Assembly (NCBI GenBank): GCA_020465985.1
Contig: JAANYP010000758.1
Span: forward strand, 352,310-416,309
DNA: 64,000 nt
Source: Centrapalus pauciflorus
Lineage: Eukaryota > Streptophyta > Magnoliopsida > Asterales > Asteraceae
Direction: 5' to 3'
How positions within the stretch are numbered: position 1 is the stretch's first letter; each line of letters begins with the position of its first letter. Below, one piece after another: positions 33,502 to 45,437 of the stretch. Under the pieces are notes generated by a model, which saw only the letters and a list, made by a program, of their open reading frames with translations, was not told the DNA's origin and did not search any database. The position numbers and the translations under genes are program-made.

Positions 33502-35284
33502 ATTGTAACACCTTCATCAAGACTATGGGTTGTTCCCTCAGTAGTACCTTGGTTTGTAGGCACCTCTTCATGGGGAGATGGGATATGCATTTCAAAATCA
33601 TCAGTGGTGAAACCTGATCATGGAATGTGCACTTGGGGAGCAGCTTCACCAGAGGGATGTTCCATTCCCTGAGGTTCATCAGCTTGGGTTGATGGACCTT
33701 CAATAGCTGTTGGGTGTTGAACAGCTGTGTCATGAGGAACAGAAAATAAATGTTGATCTGCTGGATGGTCTGTTACAGTAGCTTTGGCACCTTGTGCAGA
33801 CTCAGGTTGTATAGAAGAAATATGAGGTGGAGATTGTGTGGACTCAGTGCGGAGGGGACTCCTGTCTTTTTATTATTATCAGCCTGTTGGGAGGCTGGGA
33901 TAGTGGATGTGGTAGTCTCCTTTTGTACAGCTGGTTCCTGTTGTGAGGAACTAGAGAGCCTAGTATGACTTGGGCTTGACTCAGTTTAGAGTGAAGCCGG
34001 CTCCAAATTGGCTGCACGTACTCCCAAAATAGGAGAAGCAAAGGCAGCAGTGGTTGCTTCTTTTTCAACTAACTCCTGTTGGGAGGGGTCAGAGCGGCTA
34101 GTTTGAGTGGATGGTTTCTTTTTGGCTAAGGATTTATTTCTTAGCCTGTTATAGGTTGTGAGGGAGGATGTAGAGGATGGATGTTGTGGAAAGGTGATAT
34201 GCGGTTCTGTTTGGACTGGTGGGGAGACTGGGCTAGAAAGAGGAGGTTGTTCCTGTTCCATAGTCTCGGGTGCCACAAAGGCTTCAGGTTCAACGGATGA
34301 ACCAGTGTGACCAGCATGCTCCCCCTCAGCCACTGAGGCTGAAGGTGGAAACTTAGTTGTTTTAGCCTTCTTGGTGACAGACCCAACTTCACTAGTCTTC
34401 AAGGCATGTTTTTCCTTTTTAGACTGTGATTTGGATTTTCCTTTGGGAGCAGTGATTGGATCCACCTTTTGAGTAGAAGGTCCTTCCACCAAACTAAGGA
34501 CTAGACAGAGGAGGTTCATTTTCAATTACTGGGGTATAAAATACCCTATTTCCAATAACAAGAAATACAGTAGTAGTCAAGAGAGGTTGGGAGTTGTAAA
34601 GATGCTCACCACCAATGTTCTTCAAGATAAGGCTAAAAAACCATCGATATCTTACAGTAGCTGGATGCGGTTCTTATTGCACCAAGTTCCTCATATTTAG
34701 GAATATCCACCTTGCCATGTTGAGAGTAGTCCCATCCACAAGTTGTAGGACTATTGGAATCTCGACCCTGCTGAGTTGGTCAAATGAACCAACATTGCAG
34801 CTGAGGCTCACCACCACTGAGGCGAAGAGAAAGCTGTAGGTTGGTGAGAGATCCTTTTGAACAAAGTTGCACCCATTTTTGGTTCTGTTACACCATAGAA
34901 GCATAGCGGATTGCCCATTTGGTCATCCGCTGGCTGAGGATTGTCATATGTCTTAGCAACTGGAAGATCTAGGACTTACCTGAGGAGAGCAGTAGTGATG
35001 TCAACAGTTTTAGTGTCGTTGAGAATGGTCCCACTGATGGTTTTGGTAGAGGGATCATACGAGAAAGTGTATCAGAACTCATATACCATCTCCTGGTACA
35101 TGGCACCAGGAGAGGCTGTCATAGGATAATGTAGAGGATGCGTGTGCAGAAACTCCACTATAGATTCATAACCTTTCCGAGCATAGTTTTTGGGAATGGT
35201 TAAGTTTGCAATGTAGTTAGTGGGTTTGATCGTGAGCATATTGTTGATAGAGGGGTGCTTCTCAACATCATCACCAACGAACAC
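33502..35284 (-). pseudogene. F1-B third ORF, N-terminal part
   Basis: Envelope-like ORF starting near the ATG at 35284 (MFVGDDVEKHP). The region YESIVEFLHTHPLHYPM to about 34980 aligns with the F2 and F3 third-ORF core; a TGA at about 35072 stands where the others have a Trp. It is heavily broken between 34990 and 34530. A better block at 34525-33986 is Lys/Ser/Pro-rich (KGKSKSQSKKEKHALK, PSASVAEGEHAGH), suggesting a disordered or nuclear-targeted linker. F2-B is inserted at its left end, and the ORF resumes at 25177. Confidence 0.75.
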
Positions 35285-36014
35285 ATGTAGAATCGGGTTG
35301 TTTTGGTAGCCATTTGTTAGAGTAGAGTAGATGCACGAGTTAGGACACTAGGTCTTTTTAAGGTTTTTCAGAGGGTTATGGAAGAAGTAACGAAGAAAAA
35401 CAAGATGAAACAGTGAGTTGGGTATTTATAGGATTTGAATGTGAGTGAGTAGGCGAGAGAAAGGTTTGGGTGGTTGATTTGAAATGTTACTAATGGAAAA
35501 CGAAACGGTTTGCAACGTCAGCACTTTTGTCAGACCAACTTGACCTTTTTAACCACTGACACACGTAACACACAGTATCTGCAGTTAATTAAGACAAATA
35601 AATACTTAATTTAAGTAACTTAAATGTGAAGTAATGTTAAATAAAAAATGATGTTCTAAGTTGTTTTTCAAAATCTGTGATGAACAGATTTCATCAAATA
35701 CTAATCATTCTGTAAGTTGTGCATGAAACCTGTGTGGCTATATGAGGACAGGTTTCATTGTGAAACCTGTTCAATAGCTGAACAGGTTACAAGGCATTGC
35801 CTTGTATTACATATTAAGAGAGTGAGAATGTTGGAAGTTTGTACAACAGAACAGTCTTGAGATTAAAACTTATTTTGTTAACCCTGTTATATGTCCAAGC
35901 TATCCAAATTTTCAAAAACTGGCTAAGTACAGAACAAGTAAAACCTATTCTGTCCAAGCTGTTTCGTCAAATTTTGACAGATTTGAACAAATGACTTTTG
36001 AACATCAATGACAC
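35285..36014 (-). other. F1-B pol to third-ORF spacer
   Basis: Non-coding. It holds a three-arm inverted-repeat cluster at 35723-35788 and further AACCTGTT/AACAGG words to about 35960 (for example 'aaacctattctgtccaagctg'). No ORF. Confidence 0.7.
35723..35788. promoter_or_regulatory. F1-B alternative hairpins
   Basis: ATGAAACCTGT (35723-35733) pairs perfectly with ACAGGTTTCAT (35748-35758). The first ten bases of that arm pair perfectly with TGAAACCTGT (35761-35770). AACCTGTTC (35764-35772) pairs perfectly with GAACAGGTT (35780-35788). The stems share arms and so exclude one another. The arms are copies of the F1 word. Confidence 0.8.
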
Positions 36015-39000
36015 TTAGTCATTTTTCTTTAACATACCCAGCTTGCTTAAAAGGTACTTGAACCTGTTTTCATCAAGAGGTTTGGTGAAAATGTCTGCAT
36101 GCTATTCTTCTATGGAAACAAAACTTACCCCCACATTACCTTTTTGGATGTGATCCCTTATGAAGTGATGTCTGATCTCAATATGCTTTCTTTTATAGAG
36201 GAATACTAGATTGTTGGAGATAGCTATGGCACTTGTATTATCACATAGAATAGGAGCTCTCCTGTATACAAGCCCATAATTCTCAAGCTGATGTTGCATC
36301 CACAGAATCTGCCCACAGCAGCTTCCAGCAGCAATGTACTTAGCTTTAGCAGTAGAAGTAGAAACAAAAATCTGCATCTTGCTGCACCGACTGATCAACT
36401 TTCCACCAAGGAAATGACATTCACCTGTTATGCTCTTTCTGTCTAGCCTGCAACCTGCAAAATCAGATTCTGAATAACCTATTAGTTCAAGGCTGGAGTC
36501 TTTAGGATACCAAAGACAAAAAAACCTGGTGTACCCGTTAGGTATCTAAAGATCCTTCTCACAGAAGCTTGATGTGATTCCTTTGGATCAGCTTGAAACC
36601 TGGCACATAAACAGGTAGCAAACATAAAATCTGGTATACTGGCAATTAAGTAGAGCAAGCTCCCAATCATGCCCCTGTAAGTTGTCACCGAAACAGCTTT
36701 GCCACATGCATCAGCATCCAACTTTACATTGTTTGCCATTAGGGTTATGATGGGAGAACATTGATCAAATTTAAACTTTTTTAAAAGATCCAATGTATAC
36801 TTTCTTTGATTTATGAAAATTCCATTTGAGGTTTGTTTAACCTGTAATCCCAAAAAGAAAGTAAGTTCACCAATCATGCTCATTTCATATTTATATTTTA
36901 TGAGCAGTGAAAATTGCTTGCATAACTGATCATTTGTAGAACCAAATATTAAGTCATCTACATAAATTTGAACAAGCATAATATCAGTTTTCACCTTCTT
37001 TATGAACAATGTGGAATCCACTTTACCTCTGGAATAACCATTGCTCATAAGGAAATTAGTAAGAGTGTCATACTAGGCTCTAGGGGCTTGTTTCAGACCA
37101 TAGAGAGCTTTGTCCAACTTATAGACAAAACCTAGATGTTGTTCACTTTCAAAACCTGGAGGCTGCTTGACATATACCTCTTCTTGCAGCTTACCCATTC
37201 AAAAATGCACTCTTGACATCCATTTGAAATACCTTCATGCTCTTATGGGTAGCATAGGCCAGAAACAAATGAATTGCTTCTAACCTGGCCACAGGAGCAA
37301 GTGTTTCGTCATAATCTATGTCTTCTTCTTGCCTATACCATTGAGCAACTAGTCTTGCCTTGTTTCATATGACATGACCTTGCTCATCCATCTTATTTTT
37401 GAAAACCCATTTGGTGCCAATTATTGTTTTACCTTTAGGTACAGGGACCAGCTTCCATACCTTGTTTCTCTCAAGCTGATTGAGTTCTTCTTGCATGACA
37501 GTGATCGAATTGGCATCCTTCAGTGCATCATGTACTTTCTTTGGCTTCATTAGGGACACAAAAGCAGAAAACATGCAAAAGTTTCCTAGGCTGTCCCTCC
37601 TTGTTTGCAAACTTTGGTTAATGTCACCAATTATTTGATCATTGGGGTGACATCTGATCCACTTAGGATCATGCTTCGATAAAGATTTTCCTGTATCAGT
37701 TTCATTCTTACCAGGTCATAAAGAACAGCTCTCAAGATTTTCAGACACACTGATATCTTGAGCTTGATCACCCATTGAAAATAAATCATCATTGTTGAAC
37801 ATATCAGTAGAGGATCTAGGGAAATCAGCATTGATTGGTTCTTGAATTGGTGCATTAACTATATCGGTACACTTATTCACACAGGGTGTACCAATATGAT
37901 CATCATCATGCCCATTGTGGTTAACAGGTTCCACTCTAGATGATGTGGAAGCTTTTGAGTCTTTTTCCTCATCAATGGAATGCATAAGATCATCAAAACT
38001 AAAATCTCTGAAACTGATTCAGGAACAGTTTTGGGAGAAGCATTCTTGGACTCTTCAAATGTGACATTGATAGATTCATCTATCACCTTTCTTTTGTAGT
38101 TGTATACTCTGTAGGCTTTAGAAACAGCTGAGTATCCAACAAACACACCTTCATCAGCTTTAGGTTCAAATTTGGCCAGATGGTCCCTTTGATTCAGGAA
38201 GAAACAGGGACATCCAAACACATGGAAATAGCTTATATTTGGCTTTCTCCCTTTGAGTAATTCATACGGAGTCTTATTGAATCTTTTCACCACTAAGGAT
38301 CTGTTTTGAGTGAAGCAGACAATATTGCCAGCTTCAGCCCAGAATGATGAAGGCAACCTTGATGCACACAACATCGTTCTAGCAGCTTCAATAGGATTAT
38401 GTTCCTCCTTTCAGCCACTCAATTTTGTTGTGGAGTTCTTACAGATGAAAAGTTTTTAAAGATCCCTCTTTCCTCACAAAAATCCTAAAGAGTATTGTTT
38501 TTGAATTCAGTATCAGGATAACTTTTAAGCTGCTTGACCTGGGCAGAGTTTAGAACTTCCATCTTCGCGGTAAATCCAATAATCTCTCTGGCAGCCACTC
38601 CTTTGTTCTTTAGGAAGATCACCAATGTAAACCTGGAGAACTCATCAACCATTACTAGAGTGTATCTTCTAACTCCTAGACTTAAGACACTGACAGGTCC
38701 GAACAAGTCCATATGGATTAAGAAGAGAGGTGTATCAATAGAGAAATTATGTTTGGATTTGAAAGATGTTTTTCTTTGCTTACCATTCTCAAAAGCAGTG
38801 CAGAGTTTATCCTTAACGTAAGTTATATAGGGCAAACCTGTTACAACCTCTTTCTTAGAGAGTTTGTTGATATTCTTGAAGTTCAGGTGTGATAGTCTTT
38901 TGTGCCATAACCAGTTGAGGTCTGCATTACTCCTCAAGGTGAAGCTTGTTTTAGTTGTTGGATCAGAAGATTCATATTTACAACGTATACACCTTACTTT

Positions 39001-39347
39001 CTTTGTGCACACAACACAACTTTGCGTTGGGGATCCAGTATGAACCGTAGGTGCTCATGAAAGTTAACCTTGTAGCCAGCATCACATAGTTGACTAATGC
39101 TAACGAGGTTATGTTTTAGCCTAGACACATAGGCTACTCTGTTAAATATTGCAACACCAGCTTGAAGGGTTCCATATCCTTCTGTGGATCCCTAAACATT
39201 GTCACCAAAGGTGACCTTTGGGCCTTTTTCAGGCTTGAGATCACTCAACAAATCTTTGCAACCTGTCATGTTGCCTGAGCAGTCACAGTCCAAATACCAA
39301 ACCTGGCTTGGTTGTTCAACCTGCAGAGTGACATGGTGGAATATTAG
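36015..39347 (-). pseudogene. pol: F1-B pol polyprotein (many breaks)
   Basis: Order on the minus strand: protease, where the DSG active site reads DCD (about 39280-39290); gag-pre-integrase (LWHKRLSHLNFKN, about 38905); integrase (MDLFGPVSVLSL, then a decayed second Asp region reading SYPDTEF); linker; reverse transcriptase start (KPKKVHDALKD, TKWVFKNK, about 37400-37560); a shifted stretch; QIYVDDLIFGS at about 36950-36985; and RNase H (CDNTSAIAISN, HIEIRHHFIRDH) ending at 36015. There are many stops and shifts. Loss of the protease motif alone would disable it. Confidence 0.85.
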
Positions 39348-41278
39348 TTTTTAGGGGAACTCATCATAAGGATGAGTTCTCCTTCTTCATCAACATTTGT
39401 TGATGGACCACTAAGATCTACACTAATATTCCAAATTTGGATTGTATCAGCTGAGATACTCTCATCAGTGACAATATAGTCTTTGGCCATAAGAGTCTTC
39501 TTTCCACATTTGTAACATTTTCTCCTTTTAGACTTTTTGAAAGAAGTACTCCCAGAAACATATTATGTTTTATCTCCTTGGTTTTCTCAACAGGTTTTAA
39601 CAAGGTTTCACTTGTTTTATAAGAACCAACAGTTTGGGTGGATGGTACAACAACAACAGCTTTGCCTGTGTCCTCTTTCCTCTTTTTGGGAGGACAGAGT
39701 TCAAACAAAAGTAATTTGATTGTCTTTTGTCCTTCCACAGGTTTGGGAAACTTATTCCCAGCTTTCTCAAGTTGAGCAATGGCATTTCCTTTGCCTTTAC
39801 TAAGATGTGATGACTGTCGCCTATCAACATGATCACTACTTCTGGTTTTAACAAAAGATTTTCCATCATTTATAACCAGCTTTCCACTATGATTTAAAAA
39901 CTTATTTGAAATCGCAGCAGATTTGCTTCCATCGTGAGGCTTAGTAGGCTGCTTTCCTTTTGAGAACTTTTTCTCAAAATGTTCAGCATTGAATGTATTA
40001 AAAGGTTTCTTGCCATTAGCTTTAGATCCAAAACCTGTCTGGTTGACAGGTTTAGTTCCCAAAGCCGTAGTTTTAGCTTGTTTTTCATTCTTTTGTTTAT
40101 GTGAATTGGCTATACACTTAGCATGCTTTATAGCTTTTTCACACAAACTGTCAGTGTTTTGAGGTCTGACAAACATGTTTGTTGAGACCAGCTTTCCATT
40201 TACTTTTCGGATAAAAGTATTTGGAAGCTCACCAAGAGATGATAACTCTTTTTCCAGATTATTGATCTCAACAACAATCTGCAGATTGATACAATGGCTG
40301 ACTCTCTTAGTCGAATGACACCAAGACTCAACAATGTTTTAAAGCTTAGCATGCTTTGAGTCTGTTTCTCTCTTTTCTTCAAATAAAATGATGTTGATGT
40401 GTTTTACTTCATCAAGTTCAGTTTTCAACTCATGAAAACTGTTCAGTTCATTAGTTTTTATTTCAAGATCAAATTTTAGCTTAGAGATTTCAGACTTCAA
40501 AGCATCATGCTTCTCAACAGCAGCTTTTAAATCAACAAGTAAATAATCAAACATTTTAACTTTTTCTTCAGAGCTGTAATCCTAAAACTTTGTACCTTAT
40601 ACATCATGGTGAGATTCCAGTTCTCTAAAGTGCTGAGAGCTTCAGCTTCACCCAGTTCCTGTTTGAAGTTACTTGTTGAAGGGACATCAATATTGGTCAT
40701 CACAGTTGTTGTCATCTTCATAGGATGGTGAATCAAACTCCTCCCAGTCACAGTTTCGGCCATAAGTCCCTTCTGCTTGTTAGAAGCCACTGAGTCTTCT
40801 AACTTTTTCAGCTTTGCCATGGCCATTAGGTACTTAACCCTGTAGCCATCATCTTTGTTTGTCTTGTATGGTTTGGATGAAGAGCCAACATCTTTAGACA
40901 CACTGTCAGCAACTATATGGCCTGTTTTGCCACATTTAAAGCACTCAGCCTTAGTTTTGTCAAATACATTCTTTTTTATGACACCTGATTTCTTTTGCAG
41001 CATCTTACCACCAAACCTCTTCTTATTGAATTTTCTGACAAGCATTGCAATCATTTGCTTATCATCAAACTCAATAAGATCTTCACAGTCCTTTTCTTTA
41101 GACATTTCCTCCATTTCATCATCAGCCTATTGATCAGCTTGTGCGAACACATCACACACCTGATTAACACGTTGTCACATGCTGGCCACTAAGGCTGCAC
41201 CTCTTTTGGACATCTCCAAGGCATTTCTCTTTTGTTTCCTTGATTGTTCATCAGTTAACAAGGATCCATAAAGAATTA
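39344..41278 (-). pseudogene. gag: F1-B gag, C-terminal part
   Basis: Continues gag from 52260 after the F2-C insertion. Both zinc knuckles are damaged: the first reads CFKCGKTGHIVADS (last Cys lost, about 40905-40950), and the second reads CYKCGKKTLMAKDY (His and last Cys lost, about 39478-39520). The Lys/Glu coiled-coil-like region (about 40340-40550) is recognisable. It ends AAA-AAC-TAA at 39344, with pol in the -1 frame, as in F1-A. Confidence 0.83.
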
Positions 41279-41283
41279 CAAGA

Positions 41284-41945
41284 TGTCAGGATCTGAAACT
41301 AATTAACCAAGACTAACTGATTTGAATTTATCAGAGTATAAATCAATAATCTTGCTTTGAATCAAAGTTTAATTAAGAAGTTTGCGGAATAACACTTAAT
41401 TATTTAAACAAAAGCTTTTAGAATCAATATCAAATAAACACAAGTAATAATCAAAACTGCTTGTATTGCTAACTTCAATTATTACAATCACCTCTAATCT
41501 GTTTGATTAGAAGAAGAACACAAATTGTTCTTAGGGTTTTTACAACCTTAGAGGCTTATGAAAACTTAAACAAAAAGCAATTTCAAACTTGAATACGCAG
41601 AAACTCCTATACAACAGAAAGACCTATTCTATGTATTTATATTGCTTCTTGATTTGTTTCCTTGAAGGACAATGACTTCTCTGATAGTAGATATGCTGGA
41701 ATCTTCGTGTAGATATCTTTTCCTGAATATCAGCACTTTCTGTTTATGAAACTGTTGAGCAGCTTGAATCACTTGACAGCTTGAACAGAGCAGCTTGAGT
41801 TGATTTACTCTGGCAGCTTGAACTTTTACACTGGCAGCTCGAGATTCTTCAACTAACAGCATGAACTTTGTATTTACACAGAAATTCTACTAACAGTTTG
41901 AGAAGTCTAACTAACAGCTTGAACTACTTAGACTATTTCCCAACA
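41284..41945 (-). repeat. F2-C 3' LTR
   Basis: 662 bp, TGTCAGGATC...CCCAACA on the plus strand, nearly identical to 51592-52254. Seven to eight CAGCTTGA-type words lie between about 41757 and 41925. Confidence 0.95.
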
Positions 41946-41960
41946 ATCTCCCCCTAACTT
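41946..41960 (-). other. F2-C polypurine tract
   Basis: 'atctccccctaactt' reads AAGTTAGGGGGAGAT on the element strand, adjoining the 3' LTR. Confidence 0.9.
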
Positions 41961-42046
41961 AAATTCTTTGTACAAGACTTTAAGTTCTATACAGATAAGG
42001 AAATAAACAAGTAAACTGTCATTTACAAACCAAGGCTTTCAAAAAC

Positions 42047-44870
42047 TTACAACTGTGCAAGTTTCTGATTTACAGCCTTCAAAAACTCTTTCTTCATCTC
42101 TTCTCTATCACAAGATATCTTAACAGATTTCATCTGGAGTAGCATAGCTTTTGGTAGATCATAGAATTCAAAATTGAAGAACATACCAGATCCATCTATA
42201 AATTTAATTATGTAAGTCCTTGATTTGACGAACAGATCAACTTGCTTGATCTTCATTCCCTTTTTGTTTGCATCCTCTATATCTTTCCTTATAGACTCAG
42301 GATCAACAATGCTCTTCAGATCTTTGATGACTTGCTTTACTTGTGGTAGAGCCGATCTTACTTGTGTCACAGACCCAATATTGTGCATTCTCGTGAGCTC
42401 ATCTCTAGTCATCTTTTGAGCCATATGCAAGAAGCTATCATACTCTTCTTTTGGACCAGATTCCCTTCTTTTTACAAACTGAAATCTTAAGTCAATATTG
42501 TCCATTGGCTTAGCATACCAGTAATTAATAAGAGGTTTTGTAAAGTCATGCTGGTCTATTAATTTCTCTAACTCCATCGCCTTTTGTAGTTGTTGATCAA
42601 ACAACACCTTCTTAACCTGATCCAGCTTTGCTTGAGACAATGACTCTGAGTTAGGAATAGAAGCAGCTGCTTGAACAGAAGGAACAGGGGCACTGGAAGC
42701 AGTTTGAACAACACTTGTACCAGTTTGAACTGGTTCTTGGGATATTTGGACTTCTTGGGAGACTTTGGCTTTCTTTCTTTTGTCCATCTCTTTGTCATGG
42801 ATATCTTGCAGCCTTTCTGTGCTCATGGACTGAGCCATTTTCTTTGGGATACCAGCTGCAAAGGCAAAATTTATTAGAATTCTTTTATGCTCAGCCTTAG
42901 AGTGCCCTGTTGGCATCTTCCTCTTCTTTTCTCCTTGCTTGACCACAAACCCTTTTAGGTAATCACCTAGGGTTTCATCATCTTCCATTGGGAGCTGGGT
43001 TTGCTGGTCTAACTCTTGATCTTGTTCTTCTGCTAATTTTCTGGCAATTTCAGCATCAAAGGCAATCTGGGCTTCTCTGGAAGAAAATTTGTGCTTTGGA
43101 GACTCAATAAGAATACCCTTGCCCTTATCTTTTGTAGCAGAAGATGTTGCTTGGACTGAACTGCTGGGAGCCTGAGTTGTCTCTTTTATAACAACTCCAG
43201 TTGGTCTTGAAGAAGCAGCTTGAGCTTCTAGGCTAACAGCTTGAGAAGCTGTTGGGACTGTTGGCCTAGATGGTTGAACTGTTGGAGCTGCTTGGACTGA
43301 TTTTGTTGGAGCTGCTTGGACTGCTTTAGGAAACTCCTGATTCTCCCCATTTTTGGAAGCATTGGTTTGGTCAGAAGGACCTACAACCTTTGCCACTTGG
43401 GTTTGAATCAATCGCTCTAATTGCATGATCTTATTTCCACAGAGGGTAAACCCTTTATGGAAATAATCCATTCTCTGATTTTGAGACGCTTCTGCCTGCT
43501 TGAGTGCAATGATATAGCTACAACATAGCAATGATGGACTTTTGGTATTCCAACATAGCTACAACAGGTTTCATCTTAGGATCCGTTAATAACATAAGTT
43601 GCAGACTAGCCTCAAGATCAGCAAACATATGTGGTGCTTGTGATCTATCACTGGCATGAATACCAGAAGTAAAAACATCTGGGCCCCTCTGTTCTTGGTT
43701 CTGGGGACATCCAGCTGGTGTTTGCACACTTGCTGTTGCCATGGGCGTGGTCTTAATGATGTTGGCACTGCCTTGTGCCTCTTGTGCAGAGACAGCAGTA
43801 GTGTCAGCCACAGAACCCATATGGACTATCTCTGGTGAGATGTCCACCTCCTGAGTGAGGATGGGAGTGTCCTCAATGTGTACCCTTTGGATATTCTGTG
43901 CAGAAGTGTCCTCCTGCACAGGGTTATTTGGCTCTTGTCTGAGGGCTGAGGAGGAAGAAGCTCCTGGACCTCTTTTTCTTTTATATAGATATTTAAGTGT
44001 GGATCTTGGCTGATGAATAGGAGCAGAAGGCATTTGTGTATCATGAGGAGGGGGTTGGAGTCCTGGGGGTGAAGCAATAGTGTTAGGCTGAGCCTGCTCA
44101 GGACCCTCTCATCTGTTTCTTAGAATGATGTTTATCATTGCAGAAGGCAATGGAACATCTATACTTAAGAAATTGGCACTTTGTTTTAAAAGTCTTTTAA
44201 TGGAAGATAGTGAGTGCCGATGGGAAACATGTATCCTCTTATGTATATGAGAAGTGGTGCAAGTGTGTGCAATTATCTCTGCCAAAAATCTAGGATACAT
44301 CAAAAATTTCCCATTCTTTAGGGAATGATGCCTTAACATCCCCTGAAAAATCATATATGAAAAATTGAACTGTTGGCCTGTTGAAAAGCACACTAAGGCA
44401 GTGGCAATATTTGTGGAAAATTCTGACCAACCAGTTCTTTTGGGGCTAATACACTGCTGAATAATATGCACAAGATATTTCCATTTAGGTGAAAAGTGTG
44501 CTTTCAAGAAAGTAAAGGAATTAGCAGGACCCCTATATCCAATATCATGAAGACCAGTATGTAATGCATTAAGAGTTAGGTCTGTTATACTTGTGGCATC
44601 TTGAAGATGCAGATGGGGTCGAATGGATTCCTCAGTTATTGTGATGGAAGTGCCATCAATTTTGGATATTATAGAAGGAACTCCATTGATGGTTTGTACA
44701 GAGGCACGGTTCCAGAACTGCTCAATATGAGATATGTATATGGTAGGATTGATATTGAGGGCATGATGGATATGAGAGTGTCTTAGAAAATCCATCATGT
44801 CATGGAACGGTTGAAGTTCAGAGTGCTTTAGAGAGTAGGGTAGGCAGTTGTGTTCTTTGATAAACTCCAT
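42047..44870 (-). pseudogene. F2-C envelope-like third ORF (one stop, one shift)
   Basis: About 940 codons from the ATG at 44870 (MEFIKEHNCLPYSLKH). The N-terminal core is intact to about 44150. A TGA at 44109-44111 and a frameshift with a small local duplication near 43520 are the only breaks I see. Then follow MDYFHKGFTLCGNK (helical), the Ala/Gln/Pro-rich VQAAPT repeats with the foldback at 43226-43271, KGKGILIESPKHKFSSREAQ, the basic KQGEKKRK block, an SLSQAKLDQVKKVLFDQQ helix and the C-terminal domain (RESGPKEEYDSF, VTQVRSALPQVKQVIKDL, DLFVKSRTYIIKFIDGSG), ending at 42047. This copy best shows the domain layout of the F2 third ORF. Confidence 0.85.
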
Positions 44871-45082
44871 TGAAGATTAAACGGAGGTTTTAGGGTTGCA
44901 AAGAAGAGTGTGTGAATCGTTCAGAGAGAAAAGAAGGCCGTGGTATGAAATTTTGTAACTGGTAGTTACAACTGAACGAAACTGGGACCTTTAAAGGTTT
45001 TTGAAAAGGTTGGGTCCCGCGCACACATTTAAGAAATTACCTAAATACCCTGCACACTTTGATAGATCAAGTGAATAACTAA

Positions 45083-45307
45083 GGTGCCGTTTGGATTGCA
45101 TGATTTTAAAATGATGGATTCTAAAATGATAGGATTTTAAAATTATTAGGGGGGTGAGTGCATTGTGAAATGAGGAGAAGTGTGGAATGTGAAATCCTAA
45201 ATGAAGCTAAATCCTTTCATTTTAGTTTTTATCCAAACATGACATAGAAGGATTTCTAAATCCAAATCCTAAATGAGTTGTTAAAATCCTACAAACCAAA
45301 CGCCACC
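45083..45307. mobile_element. PIF/Harbinger (Tourist-like) MITE
   Basis: 225 bp with ends GGTGCCGTTTGG and CCAAACGCCACC (one mismatch in 12) and a TAA duplication at 45080-45082 and 45308-45310. The 3-bp duplication and the GTTTGG terminus fit the PIF/Harbinger superfamily. F2-A and F2-B have the uninterrupted site. No coding capacity. Confidence 0.88.
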
Positions 45308-45325
45308 TAACAGTCCGAGAAAATG

Positions 45326-45361
45326 AACTAGCAGCTTGAGGAAATACTCAAGCTGTTAGTT
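45326..45361. promoter_or_regulatory. F2 spacer hairpin (F2-C copy)
   Basis: AACTAGCAGCTTGAG, loop GAAATA, CTCAAGCTGTTAGTT. The stem is identical to that of F2-A; the loop differs at one base. Confidence 0.8.
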
Positions 45362-45437
45362 AAAACTTGGGCATCTTTTAATGAAACAGTGACTCCCCCT
45401 TAAATAAGCATATGAATTAGATAATAATGAGAACAAA

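Larger units (their letters stand above)
44871..45437 (-). other. F2-C pol to third-ORF spacer with MITE
   Basis: The same spacer as F2-A and F2-B, lengthened by the MITE at 45083-45307. It contains the hairpin at 45326-45361 and the secondary polypurine tract at 45392-45403. No ORF. Confidence 0.8.
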
